Source: Parapedobacter koreensis (GTDB lineage: Bacteria; Bacteroidota; Bacteroidia; Sphingobacteriales; Sphingobacteriaceae). From it: a DNA stretch of 64,000 nt. Both the position numbers and the translations under genes were made by a program. Below the pieces are notes generated by a model, which saw only the letters and a program-made list of their open reading frames with translations, searched no databases and had not been told where the DNA came from. Shown piece after piece: positions 17,878 to 25,880 of this stretch. The stretch spans positions 744,001 through 808,000 of the forward strand of contig NZ_FNZR01000003.1 of NCBI RefSeq assembly GCF_900109365.1, written 5' to 3'. The first letter of the stretch is position 1; each line of letters opens with the position of its first letter.

Positions 17878-18318
17878 ATGGAGAACGTATGCTATGAAGG
17901 GCAGGTTATATGGGCCCAGATTGATGCCAACAGGCATTTACGGCATTCGGCCTATGCCGATTTTTGCGCACAGGCCCGGAGCAATATGTTGGAAAAAATA
18001 GGACTTTCGCTTGACAAGATTGCGGAAACGAACATCGGCCCGGTTTTATTCCGGGAGGAACTGGTATATTTACGAGAAATCCATTTGAATGATTGGGTAC
18101 AAGTAACTGTGGTCATGACAAAATACAACACCGCGAATTCGCGGTTTTCATTTCGTCACGAGATTTACCGTTCGGATGGCACCAAATGCGCGGTAGTGAC
18201 GGTGGACGGTGCATGGATGGATTTGGTAAAACGGAAGCTTACCGTTTTGTCGCCCGAATGGCAAGCCATCGTGGAGCAGTTGCCGAAAAGCGAAGATTAC
18301 CAGGAATTATCAGCATGA
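17878..18318 (+). CDS. Acyl-CoA thioesterase, hotdog fold (4-hydroxybenzoyl-CoA thioesterase-like)
   Basis: Hotdog-fold thioesterase of 146 residues that likely hydrolyses a small acyl-CoA. The family motif appears as AQIDANRHLRHSAYADFC near residue 13, with the aspartate expected to assist catalysis. I chose ATG 17878 because homologous domains begin right there and a promoter box covers the bases just before it. The alternative ATG at 17845 would add 11 residues without domain similarity. It is convergent with the Hsp20 gene across a bidirectional terminator. Confidence 0.85.
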   Translation: MENVCYEGQVIWAQIDANRHLRHSAYADFCAQARSNMLEKIGLSLDKIAETNIGPVLFREELVYLREIHLNDWVQVTVVMTKYNTANSRFSFRHEIYRSDGTKCAVVTVDGAWMDLVKRKLTVLSPEWQAIVEQLPKSEDYQELSA

Positions 18319-18329
18319 CGCGCCAAAAG

Positions 18330-18366
18330 AGAAAACCCGCGGGACACCTTGATCCTGCGGGCTTTC
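18330..18366. terminator. Bidirectional hairpin terminator
   Basis: CCCGCGGGA at 18336-18344 pairs with TCCTGCGGG at 18353-18361 (nine pairs, one G-U). It is flanked by AAAAGAGAAAA on the left and CTTTCC on the right and lies between convergent genes. Confidence 0.75.
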
Positions 18367-18404
18367 CATTTGTTACCCACTGATTATCCTACGCACAAAT
18401 TCTT

Positions 18405-18842
18405 CTACTTCACTTCAATCAACCGTGAAGCTAATTTTGCTTCTTCCTTTTTGGCAATAGCTACTTTCAGCACGCCATCCTTGTAATTTGCATCGATACT
18501 GTTATGGTCGATGCTATCGGGCAAAGTAAAGGACCTGGCAAATGATGTATAGCTGTATTCGCGTTTGCTGTACTTCTTGCTTTCGGCTGTAGTTTCGGCC
18601 TTCTTTTCAGCGGAGATAGTCAATACATCACCGTCCACATTGATTTTGAAATCACCTTTTTCCAACCCGGGAGCAGCCAGTTCAATGTGATAGGCATCAC
18701 TTGTCTCAGCCACATTTACCGCAGGTACGCGCGAGATAAAGCGGTCAGACAAAAATGAATCGTTGAATATTGGGTTGAAGAAATCATTTACCCAATTGTC
18801 TACTCCCCTGTTTTTGTTTCCTTGAAATTTTACCAATGTCAT
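18405..18842 (-). CDS. Hsp20/alpha-crystallin small heat-shock protein
   Basis: ATP-independent holding chaperone of 145 residues. The alpha-crystallin domain covers about residues 38-135, with AETSDAYHIELAAPGLEKGD at its start and the A-x-x-x-x-GVL motif as ANYKDGVLKVAI near residue 119. It has a strong AGGAGG ribosome binding site, as expected for a protein made in bulk under stress. A second, diverged Hsp20 gene lies at 29618, in the stress-type block. Confidence 0.95.
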   Translation of the reverse strand: MTLVKFQGNKNRGVDNWVNDFFNPIFNDSFLSDRFISRVPAVNVAETSDAYHIELAAPGLEKGDFKINVDGDVLTISAEKKAETTAESKKYSKREYSYTSFARSFTLPDSIDHNSIDANYKDGVLKVAIAKKEEAKLASRLIEVK

Positions 18843-18850
18843 TGTTCAAT

Positions 18851-18856
18851 CCTCCT
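18851..18856 (-). promoter_or_regulatory. Strong Shine-Dalgarno sequence of the Hsp20 gene
   Basis: AGGAGG on the minus strand, 8 bases before the ATG at 18842; unusual for this genome, where most starts lack such a sequence. Confidence 0.7.
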
Positions 18857-18961
18857 ATAAATTTTGTTTGTTTTCTAACTTTGGTAAGGTGCGTCCAAAA
18901 TATATACCAAGGAAGAAATGAAATTGTTTTAATGACTTTTTGACATCATATTGGGAAAAAA

Positions 18962-19339
18962 TCAAGACATTTTGTCTTGTTCCCACGTTAAAGACACTGC
19001 AGCTTTTGCATGGTCCCCGCCAAAGGGCGGATGGTTTTTGCAAATACTTACTTCAATTTCAGACACCACAGGAAAGTCCTTCCGGATGCGGCCCAACATC
19101 GCTTCGGCTACGGTTTCCAGCAGTTTCCGTGATTGCTGCATTTCCGTTTTGGCGATGGTATAGAGTGTTTCGTAGTTGACTGTATTTTGCAGGTCCTCTT
19201 GACCATCATGCTGCTTGTCAAATTTTACCCGGATAGCTACCGTAAATTCATTGCCGAGCACCTGTTCTTCCGGATAGTAGCCGTGATAGGCATAAAACCT
19301 CAAGGCCGTAAGTGCGACTGTTTGCTGGATATTTCCCAT
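18962..19339 (-). CDS. folB: Dihydroneopterin aldolase FolB
   Basis: Cleaves 7,8-dihydroneopterin in folate synthesis. With the start at ATG 19339 the protein has 125 residues, the normal family length; a longer in-frame start at 19432 would add 31 unrelated residues. Family motifs are ALRFYAYHGYYPEEQVLGNEF near residue 10 and the late CKNHPPFGGDHAKAAV, with the expected catalytic lysine. It is divergent from the acyl-CoA dehydrogenase gene. Confidence 0.93.
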   Translation of the reverse strand: MGNIQQTVALTALRFYAYHGYYPEEQVLGNEFTVAIRVKFDKQHDGQEDLQNTVNYETLYTIAKTEMQQSRKLLETVAEAMLGRIRKDFPVVSEIEVSICKNHPPFGGDHAKAAVSLTWEQDKMS

Positions 19340-19344
19340 GTATG

Positions 19345-19352
19345 CAAACCTA
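19345..19352 (-). promoter_or_regulatory. -7 promoter box abutting the folB start
   Basis: TAGGTTTG on the minus strand fits TAnnTTTG and ends 5 bases before the folB ATG, which supports the short start and suggests a leaderless mRNA. Confidence 0.5.
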
Positions 19353-19418
19353 CGATATTTACTGTTAATGTATAAAAGGGATATACGAATCCATAAACGC
19401 ACAGCAGTGTGTTTGCCG

Positions 19419-19450
19419 TTGGCATAAATCAACTTTTATCACTATACTTG
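19419..19450 (+). promoter_or_regulatory. Possible promoter of the acyl-CoA dehydrogenase gene
   Basis: TTG at 19419-19421, 21 bases, then TATACTTG at 19443-19450, which has one mismatch to TAnnTTTG. The gene starts 17 bases later. Confidence 0.4.
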
Positions 19451-19467
19451 TACGCCAATACACAGAT

Positions 19468-20640
19468 ATGAGCCAATACAACGCGCCAGATTATTACTTA
19501 TTGGATGAACTCATCGGTGAGGAGCATTTGCTCATCCGCGATAGCGTGCGGCAATGGGTCAACCAACAGTTGCTGCCTGTCATTGAGGATTATGCCCAAC
19601 GGGCAGAATTTCCAAGCCAATTGTTGCCCGGCATGGCGCAGCTTGGGTTGTTCGGTCCTACTATTCCAGAAGAATATGGTGGCGCTGGGTTGGATTACCT
19701 TGCCTATGGCATCATGATGCAGGAACTCGAACGTGGTGATTCCGGTATCCGATCCACGGCATCCGTCCAAGGCTCATTGGTGATGTATCCGATATATGCC
19801 TATGGAAGTGAAGAGCAAAAGCGGCATTACCTGCCCAAGTTGGCCAATGGTGAGCTGATGGGGTGCTTTGGCCTCACGGAACCCAACCATGGATCCAATC
19901 CGGCAGGCATGCTCACCCGTTTTGAAGACGACGGTGATCAGGTGGTGCTCAATGGATCCAAGATGTGGATATCCAACGCACCCTTTGCAGATATTGCCAT
20001 CGTGTGGGCAAAAAACCCGGAAGGAAAAGTACAGGGGCTTATTGTGGAACGCGGCATGGAAGGGTTTAGCACGCCCGAGACGCACAACAAGTGGAGCCTT
20101 AGGGCCTCGGCTACCGGCGAACTGGTGTTTGATCACATGCGTGTACCCAAAAACCATATCTTGCCCGGCGTCACCGGTATGCGCGGCCCGCTTAGCTGCC
20201 TCAATCAGGCCCGCTACGGCATTGCGTGGGGTGCCTTGGGAGCTGCGATGGATTGTTACGACACGGCCGTACGCTACGCGATAGAACGCGAGCAGTTTGG
20301 CAAACCGATCGGCGGGTTTCAGTTGCAGCAAAAGAAACTGGCGGAAATGCTCACCGAAATCACCAAAGGACAACTGTTGGTATGGCGCCTGGCCACATTA
20401 AAAAATGAAGATCGCGCCACGCCCGCACAGATATCCATGGCCAAGCGCAACAGTGTGGCTACGGCATTGCAGGTGGCCCGCGAGGCGCGTCAGGTGCTTG
20501 GGGCCATGGGCATTACGGGCGAGTATCCCATCATGCGGCACATGATGAACCTGGAATCGGTAGTGACCTATGAAGGTACGCACGATATCCACCTGCTGAT
20601 TACCGGCATGGATATCACCGGAATAAATGCATTTGGTTAG
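19468..20640 (+). CDS. Acyl-CoA dehydrogenase, glutaryl-CoA dehydrogenase type
   Basis: FAD-dependent enzyme of 390 residues that oxidises and probably decarboxylates glutaryl-CoA in lysine and tryptophan breakdown. FAD-binding segments are CFGLTEPNHGSNPAGM near residue 132 and KMWISNAPFADIAIVW near residue 168. The catalytic base is glutamate 369 in TYEGTHDIH, and the tail GMDITGINAF is typical of glutaryl-CoA dehydrogenases. It stands alone: no electron-transfer flavoprotein or partner gene is adjacent. An ordinary short-chain acyl-CoA dehydrogenase is the alternative. Confidence 0.93.
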   Translation: MSQYNAPDYYLLDELIGEEHLLIRDSVRQWVNQQLLPVIEDYAQRAEFPSQLLPGMAQLGLFGPTIPEEYGGAGLDYLAYGIMMQELERGDSGIRSTASVQGSLVMYPIYAYGSEEQKRHYLPKLANGELMGCFGLTEPNHGSNPAGMLTRFEDDGDQVVLNGSKMWISNAPFADIAIVWAKNPEGKVQGLIVERGMEGFSTPETHNKWSLRASATGELVFDHMRVPKNHILPGVTGMRGPLSCLNQARYGIAWGALGAAMDCYDTAVRYAIEREQFGKPIGGFQLQQKKLAEMLTEITKGQLLVWRLATLKNEDRATPAQISMAKRNSVATALQVAREARQVLGAMGITGEYPIMRHMMNLESVVTYEGTHDIHLLITGMDITGINAFG

Positions 20641-20715
20641 GCTTTAAGCCGGGAAGTCTGGGGTCAGGAGAAGTTACAAGTGAAAAATCGAAAGTCGTAA
20701 GTTAACATAAACAAC
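20641..20715. other. Intergenic spacer, no gene seen
   Basis: The spacer contains strings such as GTCTGGGGTCAGGAG and CGAAAGTCGTAAGTT, of the same wordy kind as other spacers here. No promoter box or hairpin is evident. Confidence 0.3.
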
Positions 20716-21459
20716 ATGAAAATGAAGTCGTTTATTTCTGCTGGAATGGCCGCATTGCTGGCGATTCCGGCCTTAGCACAACAGCAAACAATGAAACCAG
20801 AAGAAACCGAAGTATGGGAACCGGAACCCCGCGTGGTGACGACTTACCCGAATCGTGCACCGTCGGATGCTATCACCCTGTTTGATGGCACATCGCTTGA
20901 TCAATGGGTGAGCAAGAAAGACGGCTCTTCGCCCGCTGAATGGGAAGTATCCGATGGTTTTTTTACCGTCGCACGTGGCAAGGGCGATATTCAAACGAAA
21001 CAAGAATTTTCGGATTATCAACTGCATGTGGAATGGCGCAGTCCTACAGAAATCGTCGGGGAAAGTCAGGGCCGCGGCAATAGCGGGATTTTCATGCAGG
21101 GCCTTTATGAAGTACAGGTGCTGGACAGCTACAACAACCGTACATATTCCAACGGACAAGCAGCAAGCCTCTATAAACAACGCATTCCACTGGTGAACGC
21201 TACCAAGGCGCCCGGCGAATGGCAGACTTATGACATCATCTGGACCGCTCCGCGCTTCAATGCAGACGGCATCCTTATCAGTAAGGCCCGGGTGACCATC
21301 CTCCATAACGGGGTGTTGGTGCAGAATAATGTTGAGTTGGATGGCGCTACTGAATATATTGGTATACCCAAATACAAGGCCCATGGCGCAGGCCCCATTG
21401 TTTTACAAGACCACGGGAATCCGGTAAGTTTCCGGAATATCTGGATAAGGCCCCTTTAG
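20716..21459 (+). CDS. DUF1080 (3-keto-disaccharide hydrolase-like) exported protein
   Basis: Concanavalin-like beta-jelly-roll protein of 247 residues with a signal peptide (cleavage near residue 22, ALAQQ). The DUF1080 domain starts with ITLFDGTSLDQWVSK near residue 54 and continues through GNSGIFMQGLYEVQVLDS and the late GPIVLQDHGNPVSFRNIWIRPL. Family members hydrolyse 3-keto-glycosides or bind glycans in the periplasm. The substrate is not evident and no keto-sugar dehydrogenase is nearby. Confidence 0.9.
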   Translation: MKMKSFISAGMAALLAIPALAQQQTMKPEETEVWEPEPRVVTTYPNRAPSDAITLFDGTSLDQWVSKKDGSSPAEWEVSDGFFTVARGKGDIQTKQEFSDYQLHVEWRSPTEIVGESQGRGNSGIFMQGLYEVQVLDSYNNRTYSNGQAASLYKQRIPLVNATKAPGEWQTYDIIWTAPRFNADGILISKARVTILHNGVLVQNNVELDGATEYIGIPKYKAHGAGPIVLQDHGNPVSFRNIWIRPL

Positions 21460-21493
21460 CTGGTAATTAGCTTAATAGATTAGATGAAAAATA

Positions 21494-21533
21494 AAAGGTC
21501 GGATATCGAAAGACATCCGACCTTTGCTTTTTT
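21494..21533. terminator. Bidirectional intrinsic terminator
   Basis: An 11-base-pair perfect stem (AAAGGTCGGAT at 21494-21504 with ATCCGACCTTT at 21515-21525) is followed by GCTTTTTTT. It lies between convergent DUF1080 and asnB genes. Confidence 0.88.
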
Positions 21534-21583
21534 TATAAAATTCCTTAACCAGGTAATATACCTGGCGCTAAAAACTTCTAATC

Positions 21584-23284
21584 CTACAGCGCTTCAGCAG
21601 CTACCTTGGTCTTTTCCTTCTCGTAGCTTTCATTGTGAACGCTGGCGACTGCTCGGCCAGAGGGATCGTTCAGGTTCTGGAATGAAGCATCCCAGGCCAA
21701 CGCTTCAGGGGTACTGCATGCCACGGATTTGACAGATGGCACGGTAAGTGCTGCTGTATCTGAGGGAAAGTGTTCCGCAAAGATAGACCGATACAAGTAT
21801 TCTTCTTTATTTTGGGGTGGGTTGATAGGAAAACGCCCAGCTGCCCCAGCAAGCTCTTCGTCACTGACACGTTCGGCCGCCTGTGCCTTCAATGTATCAA
21901 TCCAGCTATAGCCCACGCCATCTGAAAACTGTTCCTTTTGCCGCCAAGCGATGCTTTCAGGCAAATAATCTTCAAATGCTTTGCGTACCACCCACTTCTC
22001 CATGCGGCCTTCCCTGATCATTTTATCTTCGGGGTTCAACCGCATAGCGACGTCCATAAACTCTTTATCCAAAAAAGGCACGCGGCCTTCTACACCCCAA
22101 GCCGCTAATGACTTGTTGGCCCTTAGGCAATCATAAAGGTGAAGCTTACTGAGTTTGCGTACGGTTTCTTCGTGAAATTCCTTTGCATTGGGTGCCTTGT
22201 GGAAATACAGGTACCCGCCGAACAACTCATCCGAACCTTCACCCGAAAGCACCATCTTGATGCCCATTGATTTGATTACACGTGCCAGTAAATACATTGG
22301 TGTGGATGCACGGATGGTCGTCACGTCATACGTTTCCAAATGATAGATGACATCCCGGATCGCATCCAGTCCTTCCTGAATGGTAAAATTGATCTCGTGG
22401 TGGATGGTACCGATATGGTCAGCAGCTTTCTTGGCCGCTATCAGATCCGGCGATCCTTTCAGCCCCACGGCAAACGAATGCAAACGGGGATACCACGCCT
22501 TCTCCTGATCGTTGGACTCGACACGGCGAGACGCAAACTTTTTCGTGACAGCTGCAATAACCGAAGAATCCAGCCCGCCTGAAAGCAATACTCCGTAAGG
22601 CACGTCCGACATCAACTGGCGATGTACCGCATCCTCCAACGCCTTACGCAACGTATCTATATCAGTGACATTGTCTTTTACATTATCATATTGCTCCCAA
22701 TCACGGGTGTACCATTTGCGGGGTTCATTGCCTTCCTTACTGTATAAGTAGTGTCCCGGAGGAAAAGTCTCGATACGGCTGCAATAACCTTCCAACGCCT
22801 TCAATTCAGAGGATACGAAAAAAGTCCCTTGTGTATCCCACCCGATATACAACGGAATAACACCAATGTGATCCCTCGCGATCAAATAAGCGTCTTTTTC
22901 TACGTCGTAAAGCGCGAATGCAAAAATGCCATTCAAGTCCTCAATGAAATCCGGCCCTTTTTCTTGATATAACGCCAAGATGACTTCACAATCAGATTGT
23001 GTGGAAAATGCGTAATCGGGCAGCTGATTTCGCAATTGCTGATGATTGTAAATCTCTCCATTCACCGCCAACACAATATTACCATTCGCACTAAACAACG
23101 GTTGTTGGCCAGATTTTGGATCAACAATTGCTAAACGCTCATGCGCTAAAATAGCCCGCTCCGAGCTATATATCCCCGACCAATCCGGCCCACGATGGCG
23201 AATCTTTTTCGACATCTTCAACACTTGGGGGCGCAATTCTTCCGACTTTATTTTCAGGTCAAAAGCACCAATGATTCCACACAT
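21584..23284 (-). CDS. asnB: Asparagine synthase (glutamine-hydrolysing), AsnB
   Basis: Makes asparagine from aspartate, ATP and glutamine, 566 residues. The N-terminal nucleophile domain begins MCGIIGAFD with cysteine 2 as the catalytic residue, and the glutamine-binding region includes RLAIVDPKSGQQPL. The synthetase domain holds the pyrophosphate loop LSGGLDSSVIAA near residue 233 and EGSDELFGGYLYFHKAPN near residue 355. Cytoplasmic. The start is fixed by the need for cysteine at position 2. Confidence 0.97.
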   Translation of the reverse strand: MCGIIGAFDLKIKSEELRPQVLKMSKKIRHRGPDWSGIYSSERAILAHERLAIVDPKSGQQPLFSANGNIVLAVNGEIYNHQQLRNQLPDYAFSTQSDCEVILALYQEKGPDFIEDLNGIFAFALYDVEKDAYLIARDHIGVIPLYIGWDTQGTFFVSSELKALEGYCSRIETFPPGHYLYSKEGNEPRKWYTRDWEQYDNVKDNVTDIDTLRKALEDAVHRQLMSDVPYGVLLSGGLDSSVIAAVTKKFASRRVESNDQEKAWYPRLHSFAVGLKGSPDLIAAKKAADHIGTIHHEINFTIQEGLDAIRDVIYHLETYDVTTIRASTPMYLLARVIKSMGIKMVLSGEGSDELFGGYLYFHKAPNAKEFHEETVRKLSKLHLYDCLRANKSLAAWGVEGRVPFLDKEFMDVAMRLNPEDKMIREGRMEKWVVRKAFEDYLPESIAWRQKEQFSDGVGYSWIDTLKAQAAERVSDEELAGAAGRFPINPPQNKEEYLYRSIFAEHFPSDTAALTVPSVKSVACSTPEALAWDASFQNLNDPSGRAVASVHNESYEKEKTKVAAEAL

Positions 23285-23489
23285 AAATTAATCAATTAAA
23301 ATTTGATAGCTATATAGGACTACAAAGTAACGAATAAAAACATTAACATTTGCAACAAATTATATATTTTTTAATGATTTTTTCAATGAAACGACATTTT
23401 TTACAAAATAATATCAATGAATACAAGATTACACTGTCACAATATTAATATAAAGAAGCCTTAAATATTGCCATGAAGATGAGTCCTGC
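23285..23489. other. AT-rich intergenic region upstream of asnB, no gene seen
   Basis: About 200 bases of AT-rich sequence with no plausible coding region. It carries the possible asnB promoter on the minus strand, and its right end borders the purN leader promoter. Confidence 0.5.
23323..23355 (-). promoter_or_regulatory. Possible asnB promoter
   Basis: On the minus strand TTG at 23353-23355 is followed after 22 bases by TTACTTTG at 23323-23330, one mismatch from TAnnTTTG. The asnB ATG lies 38 bases downstream. Confidence 0.35.
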
Positions 23490-23521
23490 TTTGGTCAACT
23501 GCTACATAAAGGTTACTTTTG
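23490..23521 (+). promoter_or_regulatory. Promoter of the purN leader
   Basis: TTTG at 23490-23493, a 20-base spacer, then TACTTTTG at 23514-23521. This matches the Bacteroidota sigma-A consensus at both elements with the normal spacing and is among the best promoters in the window. Transcription should begin near 23527, about 125 bases before purN. Confidence 0.65.
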
Positions 23522-23526
23522 TATCC

Positions 23527-23602
23527 ACAAGATGGTGCTGTCGCCGGCATGCTTCCCCGGCAGCACAGCGTATGAAGTTTGTTTTAATTGACAAACTTTT
23601 TT
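23527..23602 (+). ncRNA. Candidate structured leader or small RNA upstream of purN
   Basis: The predicted transcript starts just after the promoter, folds a GC-rich hairpin (GTGCTG 23535-23540 with CAGCAC 23561-23566, extended by CCGG with CCGG and a three-base bulge) and then meets an intrinsic-terminator-like hairpin with a T run. A ten-codon open frame, ATG 23572 to TAA, overlaps the second hairpin. The unit could be a free small RNA of about 75 bases or an attenuating leader for purN. I do not recognise it as a known riboswitch class. Confidence 0.4.
23575..23602 (+). terminator. Terminator-like hairpin in the purN leader
   Basis: AAGTTTGT at 23575-23582 pairs perfectly with ACAAACTT at 23591-23598, followed by TTTT. 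It lies between the promoter and the purN start, so readthrough would be needed for purN expression from this promoter. Confidence 0.5.
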
Positions 23603-23650
23603 AAGTTTGAATGCAATCGACAAGGAAACACACCACCAATCGTTCAAAAC

Positions 23651-24223
23651 GTGAAGAAACGAATCGCTATTTTTGCTTCTGGCTCCGGATCCAATGCCCA
23701 AAAGATTATGGAGAATTTCAAATACCACGATCAAGTCGAGGTAGCACTTGTATTGAGCAATAATCCAGATGCTTATGTGTTGCAGCGCGCGGACAACTTT
23801 GAAGTCCCTACGCATATTTTTGACCGTCATGCATTTTATGAAACCGATGAAATTGTCAACCTGTTGGACAAGCTTAAAATAGATTTGATTGTACTGGCTG
23901 GATTCCTGTGGTTGGTGCCACAAAACTTGTTGCGCCATTACCCCAATAAAATCATCAACATCCATCCCGCGCTGCTCCCGGCATATGGTGGCAAGGGCAT
24001 GTATGGCGATCGCGTGCACAAAGCCATTCTGGAGGCCGGAGACGAAGAATCCGGCATTACCATCCATTTCGTCAATGAAAACTTTGATGAAGGTGAAATC
24101 ATATACCAGGGCCGGTTCCGTATTGAACCCGGAGACAGTTTGGATATCATTAAGTTCAAAGGGCAGCAATTGGAGCACCTCCATTATCCAAAAATTATCG
24201 AAAATCTCTTGAAGAAGATGTGA
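23651..24223 (+). CDS. purN: Phosphoribosylglycinamide formyltransferase PurN
   Basis: Transfers a formyl group from 10-formyltetrahydrofolate to GAR in purine synthesis. With GTG 23651 as the start the protein has 190 residues and begins KKRIAIFASGSGSNAQKI, the phosphate-binding loop typical of the N terminus; a TTG at 23588 would add 21 residues that overlap the leader terminator. The catalytic HPALLPAYGGKGMYG segment (Asn-His-Asp type centre) and the late GDEESGITIHFVNENFDEGEI motif are present. purH follows after about 95 bases. Confidence 0.95.
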   Translation: MKKRIAIFASGSGSNAQKIMENFKYHDQVEVALVLSNNPDAYVLQRADNFEVPTHIFDRHAFYETDEIVNLLDKLKIDLIVLAGFLWLVPQNLLRHYPNKIINIHPALLPAYGGKGMYGDRVHKAILEAGDEESGITIHFVNENFDEGEIIYQGRFRIEPGDSLDIIKFKGQQLEHLHYPKIIENLLKKM

Positions 24224-24280
24224 CGATCACCGGTAAAATAGGATGTTTCCGTAGCGGCTTATATTTTCGGCAAAAATAGC

Positions 24281-24288
24281 TAAGTTTG
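24281..24288 (+). promoter_or_regulatory. -7 promoter box of purH
   Basis: TAAGTTTG fits TAnnTTTG and lies 29 bases before the purH ATG. The -33 element is weak (TTTTCGG around 24264-24270). Confidence 0.5.
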
Positions 24289-24317
24289 CCGCTCGAAAAC
24301 TAAATAGCGATATAAGC

Positions 24318-25844
24318 ATGAGCCATCCGGTCAAAATAAAAAACGCACTCATATCCGTATACTACAAAGACGGCCTTGATCCTTTAATCCATCTCCTGCA
24401 ACACCACGGTGTTACCTTTTATTCCACCGGGGGCACGGAAACGTTTATTCGCGATTTGGGCTATGACGTCGTGCCTGTGGAAGATCTCACCGGATACCCT
24501 TCTATATTGGGCGGACGGGTGAAAACGCTTCATCCTAAGGTATTCGGAGGTATCCTATCCCGTCGCCCGCTGGAATCCGATAAGCAGCAATTGCAGGAAT
24601 ATGAGATACCCGAAATCGATCTGGTTATTGTAGACCTCTACCCCTTTGAGGAAACGGTGGCGTCCGGTGCTCCGGAACAGGCCATTATCGAAAAAATCGA
24701 TATTGGTGGCATATCGCTCATCCGGGCTGCTGCCAAAAACCACAACGATGTGGTCATCGTTGCATCCAAGGATGATTATCAATTTTTGGCGGATATCCTC
24801 ACGGAAAACGAAGGGTATACCTTTTTGCAGCACCGCAGGGAATTTGCCAAGCGGGCATTCAACGTGTCATCCCACTACGATTCGGCTATTTTCAATTATT
24901 TCAACCAGGAACAGCCTTTGCAGGTCTTCAAACGGAGCGAACAGCGTGCACAGGTGCTACGGTATGGCGAAAATCCCCATCAACAGGGTGTGTTTTACGG
25001 CAACTTGGACGATTTGTTTGACAAATTGAACGGAAAAGAACTGTCCTATAACAACCTCGTGGATGTCGATGCCGCCTTGTCGCTGATCGATGAATTTGAC
25101 ACGCCTACATTTGCCATCCTGAAACATACCAATGCTTGCGGAGTGGCCTCACGGGCCAATTTGCTGGCTGCTTGGCAGGATGCATTGGCCTGCGACCCGG
25201 TTTCTGCCTTCGGCGGCGTCATTATCTGCAATGGCGAAATCGATGAGGTTACCGCGATGGAAATCAATAAACTTTTCTTCGAGGTACTTATCGCCCCGGC
25301 ATACACCGATAGTGCGTTGCGCGTGCTCAGCAGCAAAAAAAATCGGATCGTCCTAAAAAGGAAGGATGTGCCGCTGCCTGCCAAACAAGTTAAGACCTTG
25401 CTAAACGGCATCATCGAGCAAGATAAAGATGCCATCATCGAAGGGGCGTCGCAAATGCAGGTGGTGACCACCAGCACACCTTCCGACGAAGCGCTTGAAG
25501 ACCTCCTATTTGCCAATAAGGTGGTGAAACATACCAAGTCGAATGCCATTGTTTTGGCAAAAAACGGGCAGTTGTCTGCCAGTGGTGTCGGGCAAACCTC
25601 GCGGGTAGACGCATTGCGGCAAGCTATCCAAAAGGCAACATCTTTCGGTTTTGATCTCCATGGTGCTGTACTGGCGTCCGATGCATTCTTCCCGTTCTCG
25701 GATTGTGTGGAGATAGCTGCAGAAGCGGGTATCACCGCCATTACCCAGCCCGGGGGATCCATCCGCGATCAGGAATCCATCGATATGGCCAACAAGAAAG
25801 GGGTGGCGATGGTCTTCACCGGAGTAAGGCATTTTAAACATTAG
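24318..25844 (+). CDS. purH: Bifunctional AICAR transformylase / IMP cyclohydrolase PurH
   Basis: Performs the last two steps of IMP synthesis, 508 residues. The N-terminal IMP cyclohydrolase domain covers about 1-190 (YSTGGTETFIRDLGYDV, GRVKTLHPKVFGGIL), and the AICAR transformylase domain covers about 200-508 (RYGENPHQQGVFYG, KHTNACGVA, SDAFFPFSDCVE, ITQPGGSIRDQE). It pairs with purN just upstream, and both need 10-formyltetrahydrofolate, which folB in this window helps to supply. Confidence 0.97.
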   Translation: MSHPVKIKNALISVYYKDGLDPLIHLLQHHGVTFYSTGGTETFIRDLGYDVVPVEDLTGYPSILGGRVKTLHPKVFGGILSRRPLESDKQQLQEYEIPEIDLVIVDLYPFEETVASGAPEQAIIEKIDIGGISLIRAAAKNHNDVVIVASKDDYQFLADILTENEGYTFLQHRREFAKRAFNVSSHYDSAIFNYFNQEQPLQVFKRSEQRAQVLRYGENPHQQGVFYGNLDDLFDKLNGKELSYNNLVDVDAALSLIDEFDTPTFAILKHTNACGVASRANLLAAWQDALACDPVSAFGGVIICNGEIDEVTAMEINKLFFEVLIAPAYTDSALRVLSSKKNRIVLKRKDVPLPAKQVKTLLNGIIEQDKDAIIEGASQMQVVTTSTPSDEALEDLLFANKVVKHTKSNAIVLAKNGQLSASGVGQTSRVDALRQAIQKATSFGFDLHGAVLASDAFFPFSDCVEIAAEAGITAITQPGGSIRDQESIDMANKKGVAMVFTGVRHFKH

Positions 25845-25850
25845 CAGCAG

Positions 25851-25860
25851 GCTGATAGCC
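25851..25860. repeat. Intergenic 10-base word GCTGATAGCC, second copy
   Basis: Identical to 6629-6638. Both copies lie in spacers just before a gene and are flanked by A-rich strings. They belong to the set of wordy spacers in this window. Confidence 0.35.
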
Positions 25861-25880
25861 CAAAGCGTAAAGCAAAAAAA

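Noticed and set aside
23572-23604. Ten-codon leader peptide in the purN leader
   Set aside because: It overlaps the terminator stem and has no run of regulatory codons; kept only as a remark.
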